DNA from: Bacillus sp. es.036
GTDB lineage: Bacteria; Bacillota; Bacilli; Bacillales; Guptibacillaceae
Direction of reading: 5' to 3'
DNA: 64,000 bases
Assembly (NCBI RefSeq): GCF_002563635.1
Contig: NZ_PDIZ01000003.1
Span: 434,001 to 498,000 of the forward strand
The first letter of the stretch is position 1; each line of letters starts with the position of its first letter. The translations under genes were made by a program, and so were the position numbers. Positions 53,315-62,231 of this stretch are shown here, piece after piece. Below the pieces are notes generated by a model that was not told the origin of the DNA, made no database searches, and worked only from the letters and a program-made list of their open reading frames with translations.

Positions 53315-54238
53315 TTATTCAGCTGGTTTTAAATCTTCAATCGAATCAGCTTCAACGTAAGATGGCACAACAAGTCCAGTTTTCGCACCTTCAAGGTTTG
53401 GTCCAAGACGGTCCATGTTGTCACCATACTCATCTAGAAGATCAGCGTGTGTAATTGGAAGCCATCCAGCTACCATTGCATCAGCATCACCTTCAGAAAC
53501 AGCGATGAACATAGAAGCAGCATCAAGCTGAGTTAACTCTACTTTATAACCCATGCTTTCAAGTACTTTCGCAACGACGTTTGTACTTGCGATTTCAGAA
53601 TCCCATGCAACATAGGCAAGCGAGATTTCTTCGCCGTCTACTTCATCAGCTCCGTTTGTCCATTCTTCAACCATATCTGTATGTTCGTTTACCCAGTTTT
53701 GTGCGGCTTCTTCAGGCTTAGCACCTTCTTGAATTTCAACCATTACAGAACTCATATCTTCTGGAGTCCAGTTGAACTGATCAAGAATTGTATGAGCAGA
53801 AGGTTGATCTTCTTTTAATCCTTTACGTGCAAATGTTTCGATATTTTCTTCTTCACCATAAAGTCCTTTTGGATCTTCAAGGTATTTAAGATCATATTTC
53901 GCGAACATCCAGTGTGGCGTCCAACCAGTTACGATAATTGGCTCTTCGTCTTCAATGGCTTTCCCAAGTTCTGCGGCCATCGCTGCAGAAGAAGACTCGA
54001 TTAATTCCCAACCTTTCAAGCTATCGTACTCTTCAAGTGCAGAAGTTGTAGCTTTCATAATTCCAGCACCAGGTTCAATTCCTACAATTTCATAATCTAC
54101 TTCTTCTCCAACGTTTGCTCCACCTTCGCTAGAGCCTTCACTACTATCTCCGCCATTATTTCCGCCGCAAGCAGCAAGAATCAATGTAAGTGACAAAAAT
54201 AATGCTAGTCCTGTTAACCCTTTTTTAAAGTTAAACAT
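53315..54238 (-). CDS. opuAC: OpuAC, glycine betaine-binding lipoprotein
   Basis: A 307-residue binding lipoprotein with lipobox ILAACGGN (Cys about 24) and a Ser/Gly/Glu-rich linker. Aromatic residues expected in the betaine cage are in VTGWTPHWMFAKYD (about 100-113) and MVAGWLPITHADL (about 260-272). It delivers glycine betaine to OpuAA/OpuAB. GGGGGA lies upstream. Third gene of opuAA-opuAB-opuAC, 11 bp after opuAB. The order, with a separate binding protein last, is as in B. subtilis. Confidence 0.9.
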   Translation of the reverse strand: MFNFKKGLTGLALFLSLTLILAACGGNNGGDSSEGSSEGGANVGEEVDYEIVGIEPGAGIMKATTSALEEYDSLKGWELIESSSAAMAAELGKAIEDEEPIIVTGWTPHWMFAKYDLKYLEDPKGLYGEEENIETFARKGLKEDQPSAHTILDQFNWTPEDMSSVMVEIQEGAKPEEAAQNWVNEHTDMVEEWTNGADEVDGEEISLAYVAWDSEIASTNVVAKVLESMGYKVELTQLDAASMFIAVSEGDADAMVAGWLPITHADLLDEYGDNMDRLGPNLEGAKTGLVVPSYVEADSIEDLKPAE

Positions 54239-54249
54239 GTAATTCCCCC

Positions 54250-55083
54250 TTAGTTTTTTGTTTTACCTATATTTTGAGAAATCCGGTCGAGCATAATCGC
54301 TAGAATAACGATTGCGAGACCAGCTTCAAAACCAATACCAACTTTAATTTGTGTTACAGCTCGATAAACATCTGCCCCAAGGCCAGGTGCACCTACTAGA
54401 GATGCAATAACAACCATTGAAAGGGAAAGCATAATGCTTTGGTTAATTCCCGCCATAATCGTAGGTGTTGCAAGCGGTAGCTGTACTTTAATTAATTTCT
54501 GTTTCGTAGTAGAACCAAATGCATTTGACGCTTCAATTAAGTCTTCAGGTACTTGACGAATCCCAAGGTTTGTTAAGCGAATCGTTGGGGGCATCGCAAA
54601 AATAACAGAAGCGATGATACCTGGTACCATCCCAATTCCAAAGAACAAAATGGCAGGAATGAGATAAACGAATGCAGGCATTGTCTGCATAAAATCAAGA
54701 ACAGGTGTAATAATGCCTCTTACTCGGTCACTTTGTGATGCCCATATTCCAAGTGGAACACCAAGAATGATGGATATAATAACCGAAGTTAACACGAGAG
54801 CGAGTGTTTCAATTGTTGGATCCCAATAACCTAAATTATCTATTAGTAGTAGACCAAGTAACGTAAAGATGGCAACTGGCCATCGACTTGACCACCAGGC
54901 CAAGATCGTAAAGATAGCAATTAGCACAAGCGCTGGCGGGAAGCCTAGAATTGAAACAATTCCTTCAACAAACCAATCGATACCAGATGTAATGCCATCA
55001 AAAACAGGTTCAAGATTATCAGTAAGCATATCAACAAAGCTGTCTACCCAATCAGCTAATGGAATCTTAGGAAATAGTTGCAT
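54250..55083 (-). CDS. opuAB: OpuAB, glycine betaine ABC permease
   Basis: A 277-residue permease with six or more membrane segments and the amphipathic N-terminal stretch PLADWVDSFVDML typical of OpuAB/ProW. The EAA loop is EASNAFGSTTKQKLIKVQLP. Start ATG 55083 abuts the opuAA stop codon; AGGAGAGGTG inside the end of opuAA is its ribosome-binding site, so the two are coupled. Confidence 0.92.
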   Translation of the reverse strand: MQLFPKIPLADWVDSFVDMLTDNLEPVFDGITSGIDWFVEGIVSILGFPPALVLIAIFTILAWWSSRWPVAIFTLLGLLLIDNLGYWDPTIETLALVLTSVIISIILGVPLGIWASQSDRVRGIITPVLDFMQTMPAFVYLIPAILFFGIGMVPGIIASVIFAMPPTIRLTNLGIRQVPEDLIEASNAFGSTTKQKLIKVQLPLATPTIMAGINQSIMLSLSMVVIASLVGAPGLGADVYRAVTQIKVGIGFEAGLAIVILAIMLDRISQNIGKTKN

Positions 55084-56292
55084 TTAGCTCACCTCTCCTT
55101 TCGCTGATTCTGTCTCATTGCCGGCTAGCGCTCCGATAACAGCTCCTCGTACAATGATGCCTTTAAACTTATCGTTTTCATCAATGACCGGAAGTGGGAG
55201 AGACGAGCTTGCCATTTTCACAAACATATCGGTTAATAATGTATCAGGTGCGACAGTTGGAAGGTCTGTAATGAGAATATCAGCAATTTCTTTTTTGGCT
55301 TCAATGGCTTTTGCAGCATCATCCGCTGTAATGGCACCAATTAATTTTTGCTTTTTATCCACGATATATAAGCTAGAAAGTTTTTGTTCACGCATAAGTT
55401 GAAGCGCTACACGTGGGCCTCTATCAGCTCTTAGTGTTTCAGCTCGCTTCATAACGTGAGAAGCTGTTAATACTTTTGAAAGGTCGACGTCTTCCACAAA
55501 TCGTTCAACGTAGTCATTGGCTGGATTCGTCATAATTTCTTCTGGTGTACCAATTTGAACAATGGAACCATCTTTCATTAAAGCGATCCGATCACCGATG
55601 CGAAGTGCTTCATCAAGGTCATGTGTAATAAAAACAATTGTTTTCTCCATAGACTCTTGAAGTTCAAGAAGTTCATCCTGCATATCTTTACGAATGAGTG
55701 GATCAAGCGCACTAAAAGCTTCATCCATCAAAAGAACATCGGGATCATTTGCAAGAGCGCGTGCAAGTCCGACACGCTGCTGCATGCCACCACTTAGTTC
55801 TGACGGATAGCTTTTTTCATATCCTTTTAATCCAACAAGTTCGAGTGATTCCTGCGCTTTTCCAGAACGTTTCTCTTTACTAATGTTTTGCACCTCAAGT
55901 CCGTACTCTGTGTTTTCTAGTACTGTCTTATGAGGGAAAAGTGCGAAACGTTGAAATACCATACTAAGCTTCTTTCGTCTAACATCGCGAAGCTGTTCAG
56001 GTTTCATCCTGACGATATCTTCATCATCAATGAGAACCTGTCCTGAAGTAGGTTCAATTAATCGATTGAGAAGCCGAACAAGTGTAGATTTACCACTACC
56101 TGATAGCCCCATGATAACAAAGATTTCACCGGGATATACGTCGAAACTTGCGCGGTTAACGCCAACCGTATTTCCGGTCTCTTTTAAAATCTCACTTTTT
56201 GATTTGCCCTGATCTAAAAGCTTTGTAGCTTGTTTGGGCGATTTGCCAAATATTTTGGTTACGTCTTTTACTGTGATTTTGGCTTTCTCCAT
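55084..56292 (-). CDS. opuAA: OpuAA, glycine betaine ABC ATPase
   Basis: A 402-residue ABC ATPase. It has the OpuA/ProV-type N-terminal region (FGKSPKQATKLLDQGKSKSE), Walker A GLSGSGKST (about 62-70), signature LSGGMQQRVG, Walker B LLMDEAFSALDP, and two C-terminal CBS domains (about 285-395). It energises glycine betaine uptake during osmotic stress. GAGGTG precedes the ATG. The upstream 335-bp gap carries a palindrome and promoter elements probably used by the divergent GbsR-type regulator. Confidence 0.93.
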   Translation of the reverse strand: MEKAKITVKDVTKIFGKSPKQATKLLDQGKSKSEILKETGNTVGVNRASFDVYPGEIFVIMGLSGSGKSTLVRLLNRLIEPTSGQVLIDDEDIVRMKPEQLRDVRRKKLSMVFQRFALFPHKTVLENTEYGLEVQNISKEKRSGKAQESLELVGLKGYEKSYPSELSGGMQQRVGLARALANDPDVLLMDEAFSALDPLIRKDMQDELLELQESMEKTIVFITHDLDEALRIGDRIALMKDGSIVQIGTPEEIMTNPANDYVERFVEDVDLSKVLTASHVMKRAETLRADRGPRVALQLMREQKLSSLYIVDKKQKLIGAITADDAAKAIEAKKEIADILITDLPTVAPDTLLTDMFVKMASSSLPLPVIDENDKFKGIIVRGAVIGALAGNETESAKGEVS

Positions 56293-56403
56293 AGTTTCAC
56301 CTCTGCCTTTATTTCAAATAGTTAGCGGATAAAATTACAAAAATAACTGAAATATGTCGAAATTTACGATAAACAGTCATTTACTAGTCTTTTTTTACCG
56401 ACC

Positions 56404-56432
56404 TATTAAGTATAGAGTGTAGGTACTTAATA
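56404..56432. promoter_or_regulatory. Palindrome, putative GbsR-type operator
   Basis: TATTAAGTA (56404-56412), 11 bp, TACTTAATA (56424-56432): perfect 9-bp arms. On the minus strand it covers a TATACT -10-like box (56414-56409) facing opuAA, so a bound regulator would block that promoter. Confidence 0.55.
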
Positions 56433-56560
56433 CTACAAACGTCGTGAGTGCTCAAATTCAGGTAATTCAGTACATACAGAAAAAACTGTACAAACTAAAC
56501 GGGTAAATCCTTAAGTATCGTCTAGGATGCTAGTATATGCTACAAGGTTTGCTAGTAAAC

Positions 56561-56589
56561 TTTACAATTCATGGGGTTAACACTAAACT
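56561..56589 (+). promoter_or_regulatory. SigA-type promoter of the GbsR-like gene
   Basis: TTTACA (56561-56566), 17 bp, TAAACT (56584-56589), 38 bp before the TTG start. Two GCTAGTA repeats lie just upstream of the -35 box. Confidence 0.5.
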
Positions 56590-56626
56590 ATGAAATGACA
56601 AACGATTGGAAAAGTAGGTGCATAGT

Positions 56627-57154
56627 TTGCAAGATAAACGAGTAGAGAATGCAAGAGAACGAGTGATTGAATCAATCTCTAAAAATATGGATATTTATAG
56701 CGTAACTCCTTCTGTGGGCCGTTTATATGGCGCGATGTTTTTCGAAAAAGAGCCGATGACGCTTGATGAAATGAAGGATAAGCTTCAAATGAGTAAGACA
56801 AGTATGTCGACCGGAGTAAGGACATTAATCGACTTAAATATGGTGGATAAGGTGTGGAGAAAGGGGGAGCGTAAAGATCTTTACGAAGTGAAGTCAGATT
56901 GGTATCAAACCTTTACGGATTTCTTTTGTATCCATTGGCGAAAAGGAATTGAAATGAATCGGGATGCTTGCAAAGAGTCGATTGCTGAGCTAATGGAAGT
57001 GTTGGATGGCGATATTACGAATGAAGATAAGATCAAGGCTGAAGAAGACTTAGATAAGATGTCTTACGCTCTGGGATACTACGAGTGGTTGAACAAAGTA
57101 GTCGATTTATTTGAATCACGGAAGATATTTGATGTGATAGATAAGGAAGAATAG
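56627..57154 (+). CDS. GbsR/OpcR-type MarR-family regulator
   Basis: A 175-residue winged-helix protein of the GbsR family, which in B. subtilis controls choline-to-glycine-betaine synthesis genes (GbsR) and osmoprotectant uptake genes (OpcR). The helix-turn-helix is TLDEMKDKLQMSKTSMSTGV; the C-terminal half has aromatic residues (WYQTFTDFFCIHWRKG) that could bind a betaine or choline ligand. Start TTG 56627 is preferred, 6 nt after AGGTG; GTG 56618 overlaps that site. It is divergent from opuA and is its likely repressor. Confidence 0.85.
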   Translation: MQDKRVENARERVIESISKNMDIYSVTPSVGRLYGAMFFEKEPMTLDEMKDKLQMSKTSMSTGVRTLIDLNMVDKVWRKGERKDLYEVKSDWYQTFTDFFCIHWRKGIEMNRDACKESIAELMEVLDGDITNEDKIKAEEDLDKMSYALGYYEWLNKVVDLFESRKIFDVIDKEE

Positions 57155-57235
57155 CTGAGATAATTGTAGGCGACAGCATTCATTATGATTTGCATAAAGG
57201 TACTATGAATGGTTGTTGATGTTCACTTTCTCCAA

Positions 57236-57275
57236 ACAAAAACGTGCAGGAATTTCCTGCACGTTTTTGTTATAG
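57236..57275. terminator. Bidirectional terminator between the GbsR-like and ABC ATPase genes
   Basis: ACGTGCAGGAA / TTCCTGCACGT with AAAAA and TTTTT flanks; ends both convergent genes. Confidence 0.92.
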
Positions 57276-57998
57276 GATTTTACTTAAGAAAGCCTGAGTT
57301 CGCTCATTTTGAGGATTTGAGAACAATTCGTTAGGGACGTTCTCTTCTACGATATAGCCGCCGTCCATAAAAATAACACGGTCGCCTACTTCACGTGCAA
57401 ATCCCATTTCATGAGTAACAACAACCATTGTCATTCCTTCTTTTGCAAGGTCTTTCATTACTTCTAACACTTCGCCGATCATTTCAGGATCAAGGGCTGA
57501 AGTTGGTTCATCAAACAGCATGACGCTAGGTTCCATCGCAAGAGCTCTTGCAATCGCTACACGCTGTTTTTGTCCACCTGAAAGTTCGCCTGGGTAATTA
57601 TTGGCCTTATCTTCAAGACCAACTTTAGCAAGAAGTTCCTTTGCTTTCTTTGCGGAGTTTTGTTTGTTTTCCCCTTTTACTTTAATGGGGGCAAGGGTTA
57701 CATTCTCAACAACTGTTTTATGTGGAAAGAGGTTAAAATGTTGAAAAACCATTCCGACGTCCTGACGAACCTTATTGATATTCGTTTTAGGATCCGCAAT
57801 ATTATGACCATTAACGATGACGCTACCGCCCGTTATTTCCTCTAATTTATTTAAACAGCGAAGGAAGGTGCTTTTGCCTGAACCAGAAGGACCAACTACG
57901 CAAACAACCTCTTTTTCTTTTACATCTGTATTAATATTCTTTAATACTTCTAACTGTCCGAACGATTTCTTAAGATCTTTCACCTGGATGATACTCAT
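57270..57998 (-). CDS. GlnQ-type polar amino acid ABC transporter ATPase (orphan)
   Basis: A 242-residue PAAT-family ABC ATPase. Walker [10 protein letters not shown] (about 35-43), Q-loop [16 protein letters not shown], signature [15 protein letters not shown], Walker [15 protein letters not shown] and switch histidine in VTHEMGF are all intact. Such ATPases normally sit beside genes for a permease and a binding protein; none is present within the flanking 6 kb on either side. It may serve components encoded elsewhere. GAGGAG lies about 11 nt before the ATG. Confidence 0.9.
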   Translation of the reverse strand: MSIIQVKDLKKSFGQLEVLKNINTDVKEKEVVCVVGPSGSGKSTFLRCLNKLEEITGGSVIVNGHNIADPKTNINKVRQDVGMVFQHFNLFPHKTVVENVTLAPIKVKGENKQNSAKKAKELLAKVGLEDKANNYPGELSGGQKQRVAIARALAMEPSVMLFDEPTSALDPEMIGEVLEVMKDLAKEGMTMVVVTHEMGFAREVGDRVIFMDGGYIVEENVPNELFSNPQNERTQAFLSKIL

Positions 57999-58114
57999 TG
58001 TTGCAACTGTCTCCTCTCATTCTACTTTCTTCCTTCATGTAGAAGGAGCTTTCGATAAAAACCATTATATCAATCCTTTGCTCAATTAGAAAAGAACTTA
58101 CCCTCAATGGAAAA

Positions 58115-58125
58115 GAAAACGTTTC
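58115..58125. promoter_or_regulatory. AAACGTTT palindrome upstream of the glucosidase promoter
   Basis: GAAAACGTTTC, a LacI/CcpA-type core, centred 18 bp upstream of the -35 box. Confidence 0.4.
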
Positions 58126-58135
58126 ACTTCTGCAG

Positions 58136-58164
58136 TTGTACTCTCGGTGACATTCTTCTATAAT
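58136..58164 (+). promoter_or_regulatory. SigA-type promoter of the glucosidase gene
   Basis: TTGTAC (58136-58141), 17 bp, TATAAT (58159-58164). Confidence 0.65.
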
Positions 58165-58170
58165 AGTCAG

Positions 58171-58184
58171 TGAAAACGTTTGCG
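58171..58184. promoter_or_regulatory. cre-like operator downstream of the glucosidase promoter
   Basis: TGAAAACGTTTGCG just after the expected transcription start. It fits the catabolite-responsive (cre) pattern except at the last base and shares AAACGTTT with the upstream site 57 bp away. Confidence 0.5.
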
Positions 58185-58215
58185 CATAAGTTCACGGTAT
58201 AAAGGAGGAGACTGC

Positions 58216-59889
58216 ATGGCTCAACAGTGGTGGAAGGAAAGCGTTGTTTATCAAATTTATCCTAGAAGTTTTAATGACAGTGACGGGGATGGAATTGGTG
58301 ATATTCGAGGAATTACAGAAAAACTAGATTATTTGAACGAATTAGGCATTGATGTGGTGTGGTTATCACCCGTTTATAAGTCACCGAATGATGACAACGG
58401 TTACGATATTAGTGATTATCGAACGATTATGGATGAGTTCGGAACGATGGAAGACTGGGAAGAGATGTTAGAAGGAATGCATCAACGTGGAATCCGTCTT
58501 GTAATGGACCTAGTTGTTAACCATTCTTCTGATGAACATGCGTGGTTTACCGAAGCGAGAAAATCAAGAGATAATCCGTTTCGTGAATATTATATATGGC
58601 GAGAAAGTAAGGAAGACCACCCTCCAAACAACTGGGGATCTTTTTTCGGAGGTTCTGCGTGGGAGTATGATGAAGAGAGTGAGGAATATTTTCTACATCT
58701 CTTTTCAAAAAAGCAACCTGACCTCAATTGGGAAAACGAAAAGCTAAGAGAAGAAGTGTATGATCTGATGAAATTCTGGCTCGATAAAGGGGTCGATGGA
58801 TTCAGGATGGATGTTATAAATTTGATTTCCAAAACGCCTGGCTTACCAGATGCCGAAGTAACGGATGATTCTCCTTATCAGTGGGGAGGAGATTACTTCG
58901 TAAATGGTCCGAAATTCGTAGAATACATGAACGAAATGAACGAAAAGGTTTTATCAAAATACAATGTGATGACGGTTGGCGAAATGCCATTGGCCACGCC
59001 TGAAGATGGTAAAAAGTACACGAATGAAAATGATGGTATTGTGAATATGCTGTTTCAGTTTGAACACATGGATGTAACAAGTGGACCTGGAGGTAAATGG
59101 GATCAACAGGCTTGGAAACTAACGGATTTAAAACGGATTATTTCAAAATGGCAGACTGAGCTTCACGGTACTGGGTGGAATAGTTTATATATGGAGAATC
59201 ATGATCAGCCTCGTTCAGTTTCTGTATTTGGAGATGATCAGGAATATCGTGTAGAATCAGCCAAGATGCTGGCTGCGTGGCTTCATTTTCTCCAAGGAAC
59301 GCCATATATTTATCAAGGACAAGAGCTCGGGATGACGAATGTCTACTTTGATAATATCAAGGATTACGAGGACATCGAAACGCTTAATATGTATAACGAA
59401 GAAGTTGTTGAAAAAGGAAGAAATCCAGAAGAAGTACTCGACGCTATCTATAAAAAAGGCCGTGATAATGCACGGACGCCTATGCAGTGGACTGATGAGA
59501 AGAACGCGGGGTTTACGACTGGAACTCCATGGTTAAAAGTGAATGGTAATTATCACGAAATTAATGCGAGAAAGGCGTTAAGTGACGAAAATTCTATTTT
59601 TTACTTTTATAAAAACTTAATTCGCCTTCGAAAAGAGCTTCCTGTACTTATCCATGGTAATTATCAGTTACTTTTAGAAGAGGATGAGAATTTGTATGTG
59701 TACACGAGGAGTTATCAGGACACAACGTTGGTTATTGCTGCTAACTTCTCGAAAGAAACGAGTGAACTGAATCTTCCAGAAACGTTAAACGGCGGAAAAC
59801 TACTCGTTCATAATTACCACGATGTGGCGAATCAGTTGCAAAATGAGTCGAACATGCGCCCTTATGAAGTGAAAGTGTATATGCTGTAA
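58216..59889 (+). CDS. malL: Oligo-1,6-glucosidase (GH13)
   Basis: A 557-residue GH13 alpha-glucosidase, the usual length for oligo-1,6-glucosidases. It hydrolyses short alpha-glucosides (isomaltose, panose, possibly maltose or sucrose) in the cytosol. Catalytic residues are Asp199 (DGFRMDVIN), Glu256 (TVGEMPLAT) and Asp330 (ENHDQPRS), at almost the same positions as in the Bacillus cereus enzyme. ATG 58216 follows AAAGGAGGAG. Trehalose-6-phosphate hydrolase is an alternative from the same family. It is a single gene with its own promoter, cre-like sites and terminator; no sugar transporter is adjacent. Confidence 0.85.
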   Translation: MAQQWWKESVVYQIYPRSFNDSDGDGIGDIRGITEKLDYLNELGIDVVWLSPVYKSPNDDNGYDISDYRTIMDEFGTMEDWEEMLEGMHQRGIRLVMDLVVNHSSDEHAWFTEARKSRDNPFREYYIWRESKEDHPPNNWGSFFGGSAWEYDEESEEYFLHLFSKKQPDLNWENEKLREEVYDLMKFWLDKGVDGFRMDVINLISKTPGLPDAEVTDDSPYQWGGDYFVNGPKFVEYMNEMNEKVLSKYNVMTVGEMPLATPEDGKKYTNENDGIVNMLFQFEHMDVTSGPGGKWDQQAWKLTDLKRIISKWQTELHGTGWNSLYMENHDQPRSVSVFGDDQEYRVESAKMLAAWLHFLQGTPYIYQGQELGMTNVYFDNIKDYEDIETLNMYNEEVVEKGRNPEEVLDAIYKKGRDNARTPMQWTDEKNAGFTTGTPWLKVNGNYHEINARKALSDENSIFYFYKNLIRLRKELPVLIHGNYQLLLEEDENLYVYTRSYQDTTLVIAANFSKETSELNLPETLNGGKLLVHNYHDVANQLQNESNMRPYEVKVYML

Positions 59890-59893
59890 GTTT

Positions 59894-59922
59894 AAGCGCG
59901 GGCACAGCCTGCGCTTTCTTTC
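59894..59922 (+). terminator. Terminator after the glucosidase gene
   Basis: AAGCGC-G-GGC / GCC-T-GCGCTT with an ACA loop, then TCTTTC; T tract imperfect. Confidence 0.7.
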
Positions 59923-60045
59923 ATTTGGGTTGTACTTTATCGTTTTTTAAAGGATTGAATTCTTTATTTCGAGGGAAGATAATTTTGAGAAAAAGAATTT
60001 TGTTGAAAAGTATTCGGTTTCCTTTTTCTTTTTGTTTCACTCATG

Positions 60046-60051
60046 TATAAT
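60046..60051 (+). promoter_or_regulatory. TATAAT -10 box before tkt
   Basis: A perfect -10 box 66 bp before the tkt start; the T-rich -35 region 17 bp upstream is poor. Confidence 0.45.
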
Positions 60052-60116
60052 AACAGATGTACATTTGTTCATTAGGGATTTTACTAAATTTCAATATAAA
60101 AAAGGAGTGTATACAT

Positions 60117-62117
60117 ATGACAACGACTCAAATGGATTCACTTGCTGTAAATACGATTCGTACGCTAGCAATCGATGCAGTTGAAAAAGCCAACTCAGGT
60201 CACCCAGGCATGCCGATGGGAGCTGCACCTATGGCCTACACGCTATGGAGTCAGTTCATGAATCACAATCCATCTAACCCGGATTGGTTTAACCGCGACC
60301 GTTTTGTTCTTTCAGCAGGTCACGGTTCAGCACTATTATATAGCATGCTTCACTTGTTTGGATATGACGTAACAATGGAAGATTTAAAATCATTCCGCCA
60401 GTGGGGAAGCAATACTCCAGGACACCCAGAATTCGGTGAGACACCAGGAGTAGACGCAACAACTGGACCACTAGGCCAGGGACTTGCGATGGCAACTGGT
60501 ATGGCAATGGCTGAACGTCATTTAGCTGCAACGTATAACCGAGATAACTTTAATGTCATTGATCACTATACGTACAGCATTTGTGGAGATGGCGACTTAA
60601 TGGAAGGCGTATCTTCAGAGTCAGCTTCACTCGCTGCACATTTGAAGCTTGGTCGTCTTATTGTTATGTATGATTCAAACGACATCTCTCTTGATGGTGA
60701 TCTTGATCAGTCCTTCTCAGAAAACGTTCAACAACGTTATGAAGCATACGGCTGGCAAGTGATTCGCGTTGAAGATGGAAATGACATGGATACTATTGCG
60801 GACGCTCTTAAACAAGCGAAAAGCAATACAGAGCAACCGACACTAATTGAAGTGAAAACAACAATTGGGTATGGTTCACCAAACAAAGGTGGCAAAAACA
60901 CTTCTCATGGTGCACCACTTGGGAAAGATGAAATTCAGCTAGTGAAAGAAAACTATCAGTGGACTTTCGAAGAAGATTTCTATATTCCTGAAGAAGTGAA
61001 AGGCCAATTTGCAGACTTCAAAGAAGCTGGAAGCAAAAAAGAGCAGGAATGGAATGAACTTTTCAAAAAATACGAAGCACAATATCCAGAGCTTGCAAAG
61101 CAATTATCAGCAGCTCTAAATAATGAACTTCCTGAAGGTTGGGATAGCGAAGTTCCTACTTATGAAAAAGGAACAAGCACAGCATCTCGTGCTGCATCTG
61201 GAGAAGTTCTTAATGCTCTTGCTAAAAATAACCCGCAAATCTTCGGTGGATCAGCGGACCTTGCGTCTTCTAACAAAACAATGTTGAAAGATGAGCAGGA
61301 CTTCTCACCAGCAGATTATAGTGGCCGTAATATTTGGTTCGGCGTACGTGAATTTGGAATGGCTGCAGCAATGAACGGAATTGCCCTTCATAAAGGTCTT
61401 CGTATCTTTGGAGCGACGTTCTTCGTATTCTCTGACTACCTTCGTCCTGCACTTCGTCTATCAGCATTGATGGGTGTACCTGTAACATACGTATTCACTC
61501 ATGATAGCGTAGCAGTAGGAGAAGATGGTCCGACTCACGAACCTGTTGAGCAACTCGCTTCACTTCGTGCGATGCCAGGTCTTTCAGTTATCCGACCAGC
61601 GGATGGAAATGAAACTGCTGCAGCATGGAAGTTGTCTGTTGAAGCAACGGATCACCCAACAGCTCTAGTGCTTTCTCGTCAGAACCTTCCAGTTGTGACA
61701 GATTCACAGGAACAAGCATACGAAGGCGTTAAACGCGGTGCGTATGTAGTTGCTGGTGGCGAGAATGCGGAAGCCATTCTTCTTGCGTCTGGATCTGAAG
61801 TTGGTTTAGCAGTAGAAGCGCAAGAACTTCTTTCAAAAGAAGGCATTTCAGCTTCTGTTGTCAGCATGCCAAGCTGGGATCGATTTGAAAAACAATCAGC
61901 TGATTATAAGCAAAGCGTTCTACCAGACAACGTAACGGCTCGTCTTGGTATTGAAATGGGCGTATCATTTGGCTGGGATAAGTATGTTGGCCAAAAAGGT
62001 GATATTCTTGCGATTGACCGCTTTGGAGCATCAGCGCCTGGCGACACTGTTATTAAGGAATTTGGCTTTACTGCAGAAAATGTTGTCAATAAAGTTAAAG
62101 CAATGCTCTCCAAATAA
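60117..62117 (+). CDS. tkt: Transketolase
   Basis: A 666-residue transketolase of the non-oxidative pentose phosphate pathway; exchanges two-carbon units between sugar phosphates using thiamine diphosphate and Mg. The ThDP motif begins at [10 protein letters not shown] (about 155) and ends near SNDISLDGD; the N-terminal [12 protein letters not shown] and the central [17 protein letters not shown] are family hallmarks. ATG 60117 follows AAAGGAG; the frame start at 60057 lies in the promoter region. It ends at a terminator. Confidence 0.96.
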   Translation: MTTTQMDSLAVNTIRTLAIDAVEKANSGHPGMPMGAAPMAYTLWSQFMNHNPSNPDWFNRDRFVLSAGHGSALLYSMLHLFGYDVTMEDLKSFRQWGSNTPGHPEFGETPGVDATTGPLGQGLAMATGMAMAERHLAATYNRDNFNVIDHYTYSICGDGDLMEGVSSESASLAAHLKLGRLIVMYDSNDISLDGDLDQSFSENVQQRYEAYGWQVIRVEDGNDMDTIADALKQAKSNTEQPTLIEVKTTIGYGSPNKGGKNTSHGAPLGKDEIQLVKENYQWTFEEDFYIPEEVKGQFADFKEAGSKKEQEWNELFKKYEAQYPELAKQLSAALNNELPEGWDSEVPTYEKGTSTASRAASGEVLNALAKNNPQIFGGSADLASSNKTMLKDEQDFSPADYSGRNIWFGVREFGMAAAMNGIALHKGLRIFGATFFVFSDYLRPALRLSALMGVPVTYVFTHDSVAVGEDGPTHEPVEQLASLRAMPGLSVIRPADGNETAAAWKLSVEATDHPTALVLSRQNLPVVTDSQEQAYEGVKRGAYVVAGGENAEAILLASGSEVGLAVEAQELLSKEGISASVVSMPSWDRFEKQSADYKQSVLPDNVTARLGIEMGVSFGWDKYVGQKGDILAIDRFGASAPGDTVIKEFGFTAENVVNKVKAMLSK

Positions 62118-62145
62118 GATAATCGTATCTTAAGACGAAGAGCGG

Positions 62146-62192
62146 AAGGCTTTCAGAAGGCGAAAATGGTCTTTCTGGAAGCCTTTTTCTTA
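62146..62192 (+). terminator. Terminator after tkt
   Basis: AAGGCTTTCAGAA / TTCTGGAAGCCTT (one mismatch) followed by TTTTC. Confidence 0.8.
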
Positions 62193-62231
62193 ACTCAAGA
62201 CCATTAAATATTTGAATACACGGGTGTTGCT

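Larger units (their letters stand above)
56293..56626. other. 334-bp regulatory region between opuAA and the GbsR-like gene
   Basis: No gene is visible. The region contains the 29-bp palindrome at 56404-56432, a further TTAAGTA half-site at 56511-56517, a TACAG-N6-CTGTA repeat near 56474-56489, two GCTAGTA direct repeats 22 bp apart (56529, 56551), an inverted TTACTAG at 56381, and a SigA promoter for the regulator at 56561-56589. It looks like a compact two-way control region. Confidence 0.6.

Noticed and set aside
56474-56518. GGGTAA at 56501 in the opuA-regulator gap as a SigB promoter
   Set aside because: No GTTT-type -35 box lies at the required distance.
58078-58112. Possible SigB-like box (GTTTTC, 11 bp, GGGTAA) before the orphan ABC ATPase
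   Set aside because: The spacer is too short and the -35 part belongs to the AAACGTTT palindrome.
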